Shown here: piece after piece, positions 32,530-43,803 of the stretch
Layout of the letters: every line of letters begins with the position of its first letter
Numbering within the stretch: position 1 is the first letter of the stretch
Assembly (NCBI GenBank): GCA_902605755.1
Contig: CACLDR010000001.1
Span: forward strand, 1 to 64,000
Direction: 5' to 3'
DNA: 64,000 bases
From: an uncultured Marinoscillum sp.
Lineage (GTDB): Bacteria; Bacteroidota; Bacteroidia; Cytophagales; Cyclobacteriaceae
Notes under the pieces: model-generated
Told to the model about the DNA's origin: nothing
The model's database searches: none
Seen by the model: only the letters and a program-made list of their open reading frames with translations
Position numbers and translations under genes: made by a program

Positions 32530-33829
32530 GAGGAACTCCGTAATTATGGGATTACTCTTATTGCTTATTTTTTCCTGCGAACAAGATGAAAAAACCATTA
32601 ATATCAATTTGAAAGGTATTACCAATACGAGTTATGCCGAATTTACCATACCTACGAGTGAAATTTTTATTGATAGTTTAAGGACAGATGATTCCGATTT
32701 TATTTTAGTTGGTGATTATGAAGATCCACTTTTGGGGTTATTGTCAGCTGAGGCGTATTTTGAAATTCAATATGATTCAGGTGCAGTTATAGGCGATACG
32801 TTATCTTTAGATTCAGTTGTTTTAAAGTTGAAAATCCAGGACCAGCTTATGGAAAATAATGTGGCATTTTTTAATATGGACCTTCTTGTATTGCGTGATT
32901 CCCTTTTTTCGCAAGCCGTCTATCTAGCCACAAAAAAATTAATGGTAGATAAAGCTATACAAAATGTAGCAAAAACTGTTCTTAAATCTGATAGTATGTT
33001 GACTTTCTCGGGAATGGATTTGGGATATTATTTATATGCACAATTAAAGGGTTTAGAGGAGAGTGATCAATACGGATTTCGCAGCGAGTTTGCATTTTTG
33101 CCAGCAGCTGAAAATGAGGCCCTGCTGTCCTTTAACTTGGCTTCTAAGGATACCAAAATCCTTGTCTATTCAAAAGATCCAAGAGACTCTTTGTTTGTCA
33201 CTCAACTCAGATTTAATGGTATTCATTTTACTCAGCTGGAAAGGGACAAATCTAATACTGATCTGGCAGGAGTTTCAAATCTTGACAGTTTACAATTGGC
33301 TGATGATTACAGTATAATTAACCCTTTACAAGGCTTGTTTACGATGCTAGATTTTTCTGAGGTAATGCTTTTTTTGAATCAACTAGACAATTTTATTCTC
33401 AATAGTGTGGAGTTAGAAGTTGGCTTGACTGCGGCATCGATAGATCCAATATCAGATGTTAATTTTTACACTTTTAATGCGCATGGCGGTATAGATGGGA
33501 ATGTATTTGCATCCCTCAACCTTGTTACTCAAGGTAATTTAGATTACGTTTCAACTTTCAATCAGGCTGCCAATGATTTCATACTCAGTGAAGAGAGCTT
33601 TATTGCCGGAGCAGGTGCTTTATCACCTCTTGTTTCCAAAATATCCGAATTAAATTATAACCCTATAATTACTTTGGCATTAGAGGATCAATATATTAGA
33701 AAGACTTTTTATGGAGAGGATCCTCTTGAAAAATTGGTTATGATTTCGGACGATAGATTAACTCTCAATCAATCATTTGTCAAAAGAGGATCAGTTATGG
33801 TTAAAATTTATTATACTCAATCAGAGTAA
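32513..33829 (+). CDS. DUF4270-family predicted lipoprotein
   Basis: Listed ORF starts at 32447 inside the upstream gene; a likelier start is ATG 32513 (MSLLDRRNSVIMGLLLLLIFSCEQDEK, lipobox FSC). Domain pattern and position next to the glycogen synthase gene fit DUF4270. Confidence 0.65.
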   Translation: MSLLDRRNSVIMGLLLLLIFSCEQDEKTININLKGITNTSYAEFTIPTSEIFIDSLRTDDSDFILVGDYEDPLLGLLSAEAYFEIQYDSGAVIGDTLSLDSVVLKLKIQDQLMENNVAFFNMDLLVLRDSLFSQAVYLATKKLMVDKAIQNVAKTVLKSDSMLTFSGMDLGYYLYAQLKGLEESDQYGFRSEFAFLPAAENEALLSFNLASKDTKILVYSKDPRDSLFVTQLRFNGIHFTQLERDKSNTDLAGVSNLDSLQLADDYSIINPLQGLFTMLDFSEVMLFLNQLDNFILNSVELEVGLTAASIDPISDVNFYTFNAHGGIDGNVFASLNLVTQGNLDYVSTFNQAANDFILSEESFIAGAGALSPLVSKISELNYNPIITLALEDQYIRKTFYGEDPLEKLVMISDDRLTLNQSFVKRGSVMVKIYYTQSE

Positions 33830-33833
33830 TTCA

Positions 33834-34200
33834 AAGTGTGGAATTATAATCTTATCATAGGCAAAAATATACCTTCCGAGTGCTAATCAAAGGCTTAAGG
33901 AACTCCATACAGAGTATATGAAAGTTTCGGTATTATATTGATTGATAAGGAAATGAAGTTGTCTAAAAAATAAGTTAAAGCTAAAGACTTGGTAAAGGAT
34001 TTTGGGGCTAATTAGTTAAATGCAGCTATTAGTATTGGTACACACGCTACCTACACATGGAATACCGAATGATGTAAATTTCCACCTTTTTTTTTCAGAA
34101 AACGGTAAAATATTCATAAGTTTTCAGTTTCAATTATTAACACCAAAACTTGAAAATCAAAGTAAATGACTGACAAAAGTATTTATTCAATAGTTTTTTT
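33834..34200 (+). pseudogene. glmS: Remnant of glmS (glutamine-fructose-6-phosphate aminotransferase), N-terminal half
   Basis: ATG changed to AAG then TGTGGAATT (CGI); across frames: GKN...LIKGLRN / YRVYESFGIILIDKEMKLSKK*VKAKDLVKDFGAN*LNAAISIGTH / THGIPNDVNFHLFFSENGKI / (T)DK-VFIQ. Matches the GlmS pattern MCGI.YIG...LIKGLKRLEYRGYDS.G..LI...SIGHTRWATHG.PND.N.HPHFS.NGKI. Confidence 0.85.
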
Positions 34201-34905
34201 AGTTTGAAAAAATAGTGTAATCTCATTGGTTGGAGAAATCTCTAAATTCTAAACAGGAAGTTTAAGAACTCCAAGAGATTCGGTATTTATCAACCCTATT
34301 GTTCTTTCGATTTATAAAAAGGGTACGGGTAAGAGAAAGTTAATATAAAAGATATCTTAAGTTTTCTAAACCGATAGTTTACCAATTTTCAACTTATTAC
34401 TCGAATTCTTACATATATCCGGTAAGAAAACACATGAATTTTTTAATAGAAAAATAGTTTTCATATTCATTATTATTTTTGCAACAACTTTTATAGTTAA
34501 AAATTATTTTCCTCATTAAATCAATTAGAATCTTATTTATTCATTTGGTTTTATACTTAATAAGGGTTTGATATTTTGAGAGATTTTCAAACCAGAGAAT
34601 ATATGTTTAGTTAATGGAACGGAATTATCAAACCTTTGAGTAGTTATGTTGGGCAGTTTAAAACTGATTTTATAAGATTGAATCAACACAATAGAATTTA
34701 ATTCGATAGTATTTCTTCTTATTTTAAACTTAATCTGATTCTAAATTTTGTAGCCGAATAAGTGATTCTTTTGTAGACAATAGTTCAGCAGATACGTTAA
34801 CGTTTTACTTCTCGATAAAATTTCTAATTCATTTGAACCTTAGCTAATTTGGGATCGTTATATTTGGGTTCCAAAAAAATGATTAATAATTCAAATAAAT
34901 TATTT

Positions 34906-35283
34906 ATGGAAATAATCTACTCAAAAAATGCACCAGATCCCATTGGGCCATACAGTCAGGCTGTATTGGTGAACGGCTTACTTTACATTTCGGGCCAAAT
35001 TGCCATTAATCCTAAAACGCAAGAATTAATGACAGGGAGTATTGAGTCAGAAACTACCCAGGTTATGGAAAATATTGGTTCGATATTAAAGGAGGCTTCG
35101 ACTGATTTTTCCAGAGTTATAAAATCTAGTATTTTCATCAAGAATATGAATGATTTTACTAGGATTAATCAAATTTACGGTAAATATTTCAATAAAAATT
35201 CTCCTGCCCGTGAAACTATTGAAGTATCAAAACTGCCAAAAAATTGTAATATAGAGATCTCATGCGTTGCTTCAGTACATTAA
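34906..35283 (+). CDS. ridA: RidA family (reactive imine deaminase)
   Basis: MEIIYSKNAPDPIGPYSQAVLVNGLLYISGQIAINP; ORF track start 34849 is upstream of the likely start at 34906. Confidence 0.93.
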   Translation: MEIIYSKNAPDPIGPYSQAVLVNGLLYISGQIAINPKTQELMTGSIESETTQVMENIGSILKEASTDFSRVIKSSIFIKNMNDFTRINQIYGKYFNKNSPARETIEVSKLPKNCNIEISCVASVH

Positions 35284-35304
35284 ATGGTATAAAATAAGTA
35301 CTAT

Positions 35305-36852
35305 ATGAGTCAAGTAAGGGTAAGATTTGCACCTAGTCCAACAGGGGGATTGCATATTGGAGGTGTGCGAACAGCAATTTTTAACCATCTATATGCAAAA
35401 AAAATGGGTGGTAAATTTATTTTAAGAATAGAAGATACTGATCAAGCACGATTTGTAGCTGAGGCAGAGGCTTATATTAAAGAAACGCTCTCATGGTGCA
35501 ATATAAATCCTGAGGAAGGTCCGGATATTGGGGGTGATTACGGCCCGTACAGACAATCCGAAAGAAAAAGTATTTATCAGAGTTATACACAGCAGTTGAT
35601 TGACGAGGGGAAGGCATATTATGCTTTTGATACTCGCCATGAAATTGATCAAATGCGTGAAAAGTTAAAAAATGCTGGAGTATTAAATCTTAATTACAAT
35701 TCTGCTTCACGCAAGACCATGACCAATTCATTGACTTTATCAAAAAATGAAGTTAATGAAAAATTAGAAGCAGGGATACCTTACGTGGTACGGTTTAAAA
35801 TGCCAGATAAAAGAGAGATCAGATTCTATGATTTGGTGAGAGGATGGGTATTGGTTCACTCCTCGACATTAGACGATAAGGTGATTTTAAAATCTGATGG
35901 ACTCGCTACATATCACTTGGCAAATGTCGTAGATGACTATCTCATGAAAATTACACATGTCATTCGTGGAGAGGAGTGGCTTCCATCAGCTCCGCTGCAT
36001 GTACTTTTATATGAAGCTTTTAATTGGGGATCAGATATGCCAGATTATGTACATTTGCCATTAATTCTGAAACCAGATGGTAATGGGAAGCTGAGTAAGA
36101 GATCAGCAGATAAGGGAGGGTTTCCTATATTCCCACTTAATTGGACCGACCCCTGCTCAGGAGAAATTTATGAAGGGTTTAGAGAAATGGGATTTTCCTC
36201 AAATGCGGTTGTCAATTTTTTGTCCTTGTTAGGCTGGAATCCGGGAGGAGATCAAGAGATTTTTGATTTAAAAGGACTCATTAAAAATTTTTCTATCGAA
36301 CGCATAGGGAAGTCAGGTACAAAGTTTGATTTTGAAAAAGCGAAATGGTTTAATCAGCATTATTTAAAAACTATGAAGTTCGAAAGTTTGGCCCAGGTGG
36401 TAATAAAAGATTTACGTGATGAATATAGTATTGAGTGTTCTCCTCAACTAGGTAAACAGATTGTAGAATTATTTGTTCAAAGGGTAACCTTTTCGAGAGA
36501 ATTTGCCAGTGCATCTCAGTTTATTTTTCATCAACCGCAATTATATGATCAAAAAGTGATTCATAAAAAGTGGAATGAGAAAAGCAAAAATGCACTGAAT
36601 GTTTACGCCAATAAATTGGATGTCTTTTCTGATATAAATGGAGATGAGGCCCGGGAATTATTTCAAAGAACTATGGTCTCGATCCAAATTAATCCAAGTA
36701 AGGTTCTTCAATTGTTAAGAGTATCTATTATGGGGGAAGGATCTGGACCAGATTTAATGAAAATTATCGAAATTTTGGGACCTTTTGAAATATCAAAACG
36801 GATTCGAAATGCCATGGAGCAATTTGATTACATCAAAGCAGGTTTATTATGA
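35305..36852 (+). CDS. gltX: Glutamate-tRNA ligase
   Basis: VRFAPSPTGGLHIGGVRTAIFN (HIGH) and GKLSKR (KMSKS-like). Confidence 0.96.
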   Translation: MSQVRVRFAPSPTGGLHIGGVRTAIFNHLYAKKMGGKFILRIEDTDQARFVAEAEAYIKETLSWCNINPEEGPDIGGDYGPYRQSERKSIYQSYTQQLIDEGKAYYAFDTRHEIDQMREKLKNAGVLNLNYNSASRKTMTNSLTLSKNEVNEKLEAGIPYVVRFKMPDKREIRFYDLVRGWVLVHSSTLDDKVILKSDGLATYHLANVVDDYLMKITHVIRGEEWLPSAPLHVLLYEAFNWGSDMPDYVHLPLILKPDGNGKLSKRSADKGGFPIFPLNWTDPCSGEIYEGFREMGFSSNAVVNFLSLLGWNPGGDQEIFDLKGLIKNFSIERIGKSGTKFDFEKAKWFNQHYLKTMKFESLAQVVIKDLRDEYSIECSPQLGKQIVELFVQRVTFSREFASASQFIFHQPQLYDQKVIHKKWNEKSKNALNVYANKLDVFSDINGDEARELFQRTMVSIQINPSKVLQLLRVSIMGEGSGPDLMKIIEILGPFEISKRIRNAMEQFDYIKAGLL

Positions 36853-37049
36853 AGAAAAAGCGAAAATTAAAGAAGCATCAGCAACCTCAAGTTCATGAAA
36901 AATTAAAGGGGTTTGAGTTGAAGATTGATAAATTAGGGAATATTAAGTCTAGTTTAAATATTGATAAAATTAATCAGTTTCTAAATGAGAATGTCAAGGA
37001 TAAGAAGCTGACTGATCAAAATATTTCCGATAAAAAATTAAAGAAATAA
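36849..37049 (+). CDS. Small Lys-rich hypothetical protein
   Basis: ATGA overlap with the gltX stop codon; 66 aa, basic, no recognised domain. Confidence 0.5.
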   Translation: MKKKRKLKKHQQPQVHEKLKGFELKIDKLGNIKSSLNIDKINQFLNENVKDKKLTDQNISDKKLKK

Positions 37050-37116
37050 TCTTAATTTGATAATATAAATCTTTAAGTAGGAATTTTGTTTTCATGATAA
37101 TAATGAGTCAGGCTCA

Positions 37117-38329
37117 ATGATACAAATAGGAATTATAAGGGAAGAAAAGTCACCAGTGGACCATCGCGTTCCTATAACACCTGAACAGGCTGCTCAGATT
37201 GATACAGATTTCCCAGGTGCAAAGATAAAAGTTCAGAGTAGTAACACTCGTTGTTATCCTGATGACGATTATCTAAAGCGGGGCATTGAGATTGTCCCTT
37301 CTGTCATAGATTGTGATATTTTAATGGGTGTTAAAGAAGTGCCTATTTCTTCGTTAATTGTTGATAAAACCTATTTATTTTTTTCTCATACGATCAAAAA
37401 ACAAGCATATAATCGAAATTTGTTACGTGCTGTTTTAGAAAAAAATATTCGTCTAATTGATTATGAGGCATTGATAAATGCGCAGGGCCATCGGGTTGTA
37501 GCGTTTGGAAGATGGGCGGGAATCGTAGGGGCTTACAATGCTATATGGACTTTTGGAGAGAGGTATATGTTGTTCTCTATAAAACGTGTTCATGATTGTT
37601 TTGATTTTGAAGATTTAAAGACTGAATTTTCAAAAGTGAAGTTACCTTCTATTAAAATTGTTATAACAGGGGGGGGGGCGAGTATCAAAAGGTGCCATGG
37701 AAGTTTTATTGGCGATGAATATCAAAATGGTGTCTCCTGCCGCTTTCATAGAGTGTGTATTTGATTTTCCAGTATTTTGCCAGCTTAACTCCAGAGATTA
37801 TTGCAAACATAAGTCTGGGGAATCATTTGTCAGATCTTCTTTTTATGCTTCACCTGAAAATTATGAAGGTGATTTTTTAAAATATGCAAAAGTGGCCGAT
37901 ATATTGATTGCAGGGGCCTATTGGGATCCTAAGGCCCCGGTTTTATTTGAGAGGGCAGACATTTTAAAAAACAACTTTAAAATCAGAATAATTGCAGATA
38001 TTACCTGTGATATTAAAGGTTCTATTCCCTCTACATTACGCTCATCGACAATTGATGAACCAATTTATGATTACAACCCAAGCGAAGATGTGGCAGAATT
38101 ACCCTTAACTGATGAGGGTAATATAACGGTCATGGCCATAGATAATTTACCGTGTGAACTTGCAAGAGATGCTTCTGAAAGTTTTGGCAAGGAACTTATT
38201 TCCAATGTACTACCCTACTTACTAAGTAACGATACATTTGGTATAATTGGGAGGGCTACAGTTGCAGAGAAGGGTCGGCTATCAGATAAATATAGTTATT
38301 TAAAAGATTATGTCGAGGGTAATAAATAA
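37117..38329 (+). pseudogene. Alanine dehydrogenase/AlaDH-PNT-like NAD(P)-dependent dehydrogenase, split by a frameshift in a G10 tract
   Basis: N-terminal half IGIIREEKSPVDHRVPITPEQAAQI and C-terminal half AFIECVFDFPVFCQLN...ADILIAGAYWDPKAPVLF...ADITCDIKGSIPSTLR lie in two frames. G10 at 37669-37678; removing one G gives continuous VITGGGRVSKGAMEVLLAMNIKMVSPAAFIE. Confidence 0.8.
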
Positions 38330-38352
38330 GCCTTTTATTATTAAGACCAAAA

Positions 38353-39972
38353 CTAGCCGTTCATAGAAACCAGAAATTCATCGTTGTTACGAGTCCCTTT
38401 CATGCGACTCAACAAGAATTCCATTGCCTCGGGACTGGTCATATCATTCATAAATTTACGTAAAATCCAAACACGACTCAGTTCTTCCTTATCCATCAAA
38501 AGATCTTCTCTTCTGGTTCCAGAACCAGGAACGTCAATGGCAGGATAAACCCGCTTATTGGATAGCTTTCTATCCAAAACGAGTTCCATATTGCCCGTTC
38601 CCTTGAATTCTTCAAAAATAACTTCATCCATTTTAGATCCAGTATCAATTAACGCAGTAGCTATAATGGTTAATGAACCTCCATTTTCAACATTCCGAGC
38701 GGCTCCAAAAAATCTTTTTGGTTTGTGTAAAGCATTGGCATCAACCCCACCTGATAGAATCTTTCCAGAAGAAGGAACAACGGTGTTATAGGCTCGGGCC
38801 AACCGTGTTAAGGAGTCAAGCAAAATCACGACATCATGCCCGCACTCTACCATTCTTTTTGCTTTTTCTAATACCATTGAGGCCACTTTAACGTGTCGCT
38901 CAGCTTGTTCATCAAAAGTAGAAGCGATAACTTCTGCCTTTACAGAGCGAGCCATATCGGTCACTTCCTCTGGTCGCTCATCAATAAGCAGTATGATTAG
39001 AAAGCATTCTGGATGATTTTCAGCGATCGCATTTGCTACATTTTTGAGTAACACTGTCTTTCCTGTTTTTGGTTGAGCGACAATCATCCCTCGTTGACCT
39101 TTTCCTATAGGGGCAAATAGATCGAGGATTCTGGTTGAATAATTATCAGATTTTGTGCTTAGATTAAGCTTTTGTTGTGGGAATAGTGGAGTCAAATACT
39201 CAAAAGCAACACGATCGCGAATTTCCTCAGTCGTCTTACCATTGACTGAGGACACTTTTAAAAGTGCGAAATATTTTTCACCGTCCTTAGGAGGTCTAAT
39301 TTCGCCTTCGACTGTATCTCCTGTTTTTAGGCCAAAAAGTTTAATTTGTGAAGGAGAAACATAGATATCATCTGGAGAGGCTAAATAATTATAATCACTA
39401 GATCTTAAAAAGCCATATCCATCTTGAAGGATTTCAAGAACACCTTCGTTTTCGATAATGCCCTCAAAATTTTTAATATTTTTAAGATATTCTTCTTTTT
39501 TAGCGCGGGCTTCATCTCTAGCCGTATCTCGTTCATTTTTATCCCTTTTTTCGGGGATTTTTTCATTTTTTTCTTGATTTAAAGGCTTTTTATCTCTCGT
39601 TTTTACTTTTCCCGCTCGGACATTGGTCGTAGAAATTTGATTTTCTTTTTTGTCACTGCTTTTCAAATTCAGATCGAGTGATGCCAAAAGTTTTGATGTG
39701 CTATCCTTTTTTTCTGGGAGGCTAGAGGGCTCTTTTGGATTATTTGTTTTATTACTATTGAGATTTGTCGGTTGCTTTTTAGAAGTCGGTTTAATTTCTT
39801 TTTTAATGTTGGTCTGGCGTATCTCGCTATCAGGAAGGGTAGCTTGGATATCTAAAATTTTGTAAATAAGATCTTGTTTCGACTCTTTTTTGGCATTTTT
39901 CAGGCCAAGTCCTTCGGCGATTTCTACTAACTCAGAAAGTAACCGAACGGTTAATTCATCTAATGTGTGCAT
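38353..39972 (-). CDS. rho: Transcription termination factor Rho
   Basis: [51 protein letters not shown]; low-complexity Lys-rich insertion after the N-terminal domain. Confidence 0.97.
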   Translation of the reverse strand: MHTLDELTVRLLSELVEIAEGLGLKNAKKESKQDLIYKILDIQATLPDSEIRQTNIKKEIKPTSKKQPTNLNSNKTNNPKEPSSLPEKKDSTSKLLASLDLNLKSSDKKENQISTTNVRAGKVKTRDKKPLNQEKNEKIPEKRDKNERDTARDEARAKKEEYLKNIKNFEGIIENEGVLEILQDGYGFLRSSDYNYLASPDDIYVSPSQIKLFGLKTGDTVEGEIRPPKDGEKYFALLKVSSVNGKTTEEIRDRVAFEYLTPLFPQQKLNLSTKSDNYSTRILDLFAPIGKGQRGMIVAQPKTGKTVLLKNVANAIAENHPECFLIILLIDERPEEVTDMARSVKAEVIASTFDEQAERHVKVASMVLEKAKRMVECGHDVVILLDSLTRLARAYNTVVPSSGKILSGGVDANALHKPKRFFGAARNVENGGSLTIIATALIDTGSKMDEVIFEEFKGTGNMELVLDRKLSNKRVYPAIDVPGSGTRREDLLMDKEELSRVWILRKFMNDMTSPEAMEFLLSRMKGTRNNDEFLVSMNG

Positions 39973-40195
39973 AAAAAGTAATCAGTGGATATAAATAACT
40001 CGATGTATTAAGGTTTGATCTGTCCTAGAATAGTTTGCGGTCAGATTTTTTTGGTTAGAGTTGCAATTATATAAGAAGCTGGGAATATATACAAATATTA
40101 AGGTTTTTTTATGGATGTACAAGATTGAGTTTGTTTATTTTCGTTTAATTGGCAAATAAGGTTTTCTTTGTAGTTTATTTGAGCAAATCAAGGAA

Positions 40196-41473
40196 ATGCT
40201 AGTAGTACGCGAGATCAAAGAAAATTTTCAAGAATTTGTTGTAGGCCTTAAAAAAAGAGGATTTTTGGGGGTTGAGCAGCGTTTAAAGGAGATTATTGAA
40301 TTAGATAATCAACGTAAGGAGGTGCTAAAATCACTGGATGAGACATTAAAATGTTCCAATCAACTGTCCAAGAAAATAGGTACTTTGATAAAGGCTGGGA
40401 ATAGAGAAGAGGCTAAAAAAATAAAATCAGAAACATCCGAAATTAAAGGTTTTGGCAAGAATTTATCTAATAAATTGCAAGGTATCGAGAAAGTATTGAG
40501 AGATAAATTATATGAATTACCGAATATTCCAAACGTAAAGGTAGTTGCTGGTCAAAGCGAGGAAGATAATGAATTACTTTTTCAAAAAGGGGAATTGCCC
40601 CAATTAGAGGAATATAATCAACCGCATTGGGAGTTGATTAAGGATTATGATTTGGTTGATTTTAAGTTAGGAAATAAAATTACAGGAGCAGGTTTTCCTT
40701 TTTATAAGGCACAAGGTGCTCGATTGGTCAGGGGACTGATTAATTATTTCTTAGACAAAGGGATTGCCGCAGATTATCAAGAGGTTCAACCACCCATCTT
40801 GGTCAACGAGAGCTCAGGTTTAGCCACGGGTCAATTGCCTGATAAAGAGGGGCAAATGTACCATTTATCAGATTCTAATCTATACTTGATTCCGACGGCA
40901 GAAGTACCACTTACAAATATTTATAGAGATACGCTGTTAGCTGAAAATGATTTTCCTATTAAAATTATAGGTTATACACCTTGTTTGAGGAGAGAGGCTG
41001 GATCTTGGGGTGCTGATGTTCGGGGTCTCAATAGGCTTCATCAGTTTGATAAAGTAGAAGTAGTTCAGGTCTCAACATCAGAAAGCTCTTATGACGTTCT
41101 AGAAGAAATGAAACAATATGTAGAAGATATCATAGATTCATTAGAGTTACCTTATCGCATGTTAAGGCTTTGTGGTAAGGATTTAGGGTTCACGGCCGCG
41201 ATTACTTATGATTTTGAAGTTTACTCTGGAGGCCAGAAAAAATGGTTAGAAGTAAGTTCGGTTTCAAATTTTGAGAATTATCAGTCAAATCGTCTGAAGC
41301 TGAGATACAAAACTCAAAAGGGAGATAAGAAACTTGCACATACATTAAATGGAAGTGCATTGGCTGTACCGCGTATTTTAGCAGCCATACTTGAAAATAA
41401 TCAAGATAGTAAAGGTATTAAAATGCCTTCGGTATTACATCCTTATTTAGGGTTTGATTTTATTGAAAAATAA
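40196..41473 (+). CDS. serS: Serine-tRNA ligase
   Basis: N-terminal coiled coil; LIPTAEVPLTNIYRD, CLRREAGSWGADVRGLNRLHQFDKVE, LNGSALAVPRILAAILENNQ. Confidence 0.96.
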   Translation: MLVVREIKENFQEFVVGLKKRGFLGVEQRLKEIIELDNQRKEVLKSLDETLKCSNQLSKKIGTLIKAGNREEAKKIKSETSEIKGFGKNLSNKLQGIEKVLRDKLYELPNIPNVKVVAGQSEEDNELLFQKGELPQLEEYNQPHWELIKDYDLVDFKLGNKITGAGFPFYKAQGARLVRGLINYFLDKGIAADYQEVQPPILVNESSGLATGQLPDKEGQMYHLSDSNLYLIPTAEVPLTNIYRDTLLAENDFPIKIIGYTPCLRREAGSWGADVRGLNRLHQFDKVEVVQVSTSESSYDVLEEMKQYVEDIIDSLELPYRMLRLCGKDLGFTAAITYDFEVYSGGQKKWLEVSSVSNFENYQSNRLKLRYKTQKGDKKLAHTLNGSALAVPRILAAILENNQDSKGIKMPSVLHPYLGFDFIEK

Positions 41474-41606
41474 ATTAGATTATGTTTTAACACTCTTTAT
41501 TTGAGGGGGTTTTAATTTAAGTGAAGATTAGCGAATCAGGGGTTGAATTTGATTTTTGAAGACCTATTTGATTTTAATTTGAAGAGATTTTTTTAATTTT
41601 AACCCT

Positions 41607-42056
41607 ATGATTTCGATCAGGAAAGGGCTGAAAAAAGATTTAGTTCAAGTTTTAGACCTCATCAAAGAACTGGCTATTTACGAAAAAGCACAGCATAAAG
41701 TTGAAAATAGTGTCGCTCAAATGGAAGTGGACGGCTTTGGTGAATCAGCTATTTTTGATTTTTATGTTGCAGTCAATGAAGATTTTATTGTCGGAACAGC
41801 TATTTATTATACGCGGTATTCCACCTGGAAAGGAAGGCAGCTGTATTTGGAGGACCTTGTGGTAAAAGAGTCTTTGAGAAGACAAGGGATTGGCAAAATG
41901 CTATTTGATGAAGTCCTAAAAACAGCAAAAGCTACACAATGTACAGGAATGATGTGGCAGGTTCTCGATTGGAACGAGGGTGCAATTAATTTTTATAAGA
42001 AATACTACCCCACTAACTTTGGAAATGAATGGATTAATTGTAATATAGATTTTTAA
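41607..42056 (+). CDS. GNAT family N-acetyltransferase
   Basis: LYLEDLVVKESLRRQGIGKMLFDEVLKTAK (Q/RxxGxG/A motif). Confidence 0.9.
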   Translation: MISIRKGLKKDLVQVLDLIKELAIYEKAQHKVENSVAQMEVDGFGESAIFDFYVAVNEDFIVGTAIYYTRYSTWKGRQLYLEDLVVKESLRRQGIGKMLFDEVLKTAKATQCTGMMWQVLDWNEGAINFYKKYYPTNFGNEWINCNIDF

Positions 42057-43143
42057 ACCTCCTCCAAAAGTGTCACGAATAACAATACCTTTTGACCAAA
42101 CTTAGCTATCAGCTTGTTTTTTAGTAATGCCCTTTATTGGCCGAATATCGTCGAACATCAGTGATATTCATAGTGGTAAATTGAACTGCATAAGTAGTTC
42201 CCGATGTATCAGGATTTTCATTAATTAGTTTCAATATGCGATGATCACTTAAAGTATTGGGTTTTAAGAATTTCTACTATATGTACTTTTTTCACCCACT
42301 CAAGCCATTCAGCTTCGATTAGAGTTTCTAATTTAATGTTATATTATAAATGAGCATATAATTTTAATGACTTAGTGAGATACCAAAGTTATTTAAAGTT
42401 TCAATGTCGGTATCATAAATAAAGTAGAATGTGGATTTAATTTTAAAGTATCTGCCTTTGTTATTTATCATAGACAGGTACCATGGCATATTGGGGTTAT
42501 AAAAATGATGACAAGTATATTTTCTTCAATTAAACTATTTATCAATATCACTCTTTAATTGGATCGGAATTTTTCAATTCATGCAAATAAGGATGAAAAT
42601 CATAATCAATTGGAAATTGTGAGCATATCCTACTTTTAAAACTATTTAATATCAAGTAGAGGGGGATTAAAAGTATTACGCGAAAAGTAAGGCATTCTGG
42701 AAATAAATCCGAAATGACACCAATAGAGTAAAACTTATGTGTCAAAGTTGGAATAATAAATGTTAGTCTTAATTTCTTGATTTGCTTAGGTAATTATAAA
42801 AAGGGAAGGATTATTTATCCTCATAAAGAAGTGGTAAAAGGATATTTATAATGATCTTTAGACAAAAGTCATCAAGGTTCAAAAGGGCAATAATTCTTGG
42901 AATAGTGCGCAAAAATTTTCTGAGGATGAATTCATCAGATTATATGAGTTATCAATTTGAAATGAGGAATGAGGATAATTTGAAAGGTAGGACGCAACAA
43001 GAAGTTGCTCCTCAATCTGTTCAAAGAGTCAGGTTTTTTGTTTGGTCAACCAAAAAAAGCTGTCGAAAATATTTTAAATTATTTATTTAAATACAATTAC
43101 GATTTTAATTTAATGTCATTTCTCCTGACCAAAAATAGAACCT

Positions 43144-43401
43144 TTAATTCGAAGATTCGACATGGACATAAGATCTCTTTTGTCTTCCTTTTTTAAACTC
43201 TACTATTCCGTCAGTAAGTGCAAACAATGTATGATCTTTGCCCATTCCGACGTTGTTTCCAGGATGATGCTTGGTTCCGCGTTGACGGATGATAATATTT
43301 CCGGCAATAGCTTGTTGTCCACCAAATATTTTTACACCTAATCGTTTGCTTTCAGATTCTCTGCCGTTGTTCGAACTGCCTGCTCCTTTTTTATGTGCCA
43401 T
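43144..43401 (-). CDS. rpmA: 50S ribosomal protein L27
   Basis: [61 protein letters not shown]. Confidence 0.98.
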   Translation of the reverse strand: MAHKKGAGSSNNGRESESKRLGVKIFGGQQAIAGNIIIRQRGTKHHPGNNVGMGKDHTLFALTDGIVEFKKGRQKRSYVHVESSN

Positions 43402-43410
43402 TTTTGATAA

Positions 43411-43719
43411 TTATTTTATATCTTCTATCAGTATTTTTGTAAATTGTTGCCGATGCCCATTTTTTGTACGATAGCCCTTGCGTCTCTTCTTTTTGAAAAC
43501 GATAACTTTTTCTCCTTTGACATGCTCTAGTACTTCTCCGGATACTTTAGCATTTTTTATAGATGGTGTACCTACTTTCACTTTTCCATTATTTTCGATG
43601 AGAAGTACTTGAGAAAACTTTAAAGAAGTTCCAACTTCAGCATCAATCAAAGGGGCATATATAAATTTATTTTTTTCTACTTTAAATTGCTTTCCAGCAA
43701 TTTCGACTATCGCGTACAT
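43411..43719 (-). CDS. rplU: 50S ribosomal protein L21
   Basis: MYAIVEIAGKQFKVEKNKFIYAPL...VIVFKKKRRKGYRTKNGHRQQFTKILI. Confidence 0.98.
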   Translation of the reverse strand: MYAIVEIAGKQFKVEKNKFIYAPLIDAEVGTSLKFSQVLLIENNGKVKVGTPSIKNAKVSGEVLEHVKGEKVIVFKKKRRKGYRTKNGHRQQFTKILIEDIK

Positions 43720-43803
43720 TTTTATCAGTTTAAAAAAGAGTGCAAATATAGGATTTTAGATTTAAAACCCAAAAGGTTTGCCCTTACAATAATTCATATT
43801 AGT

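Noticed and set aside
42548-42745. 65-aa minus-strand ORF as a real protein
   Set aside because: Short, no start-site context or recognisable domain, surrounded by decayed sequence; kept only as part of the degenerate-region finding.
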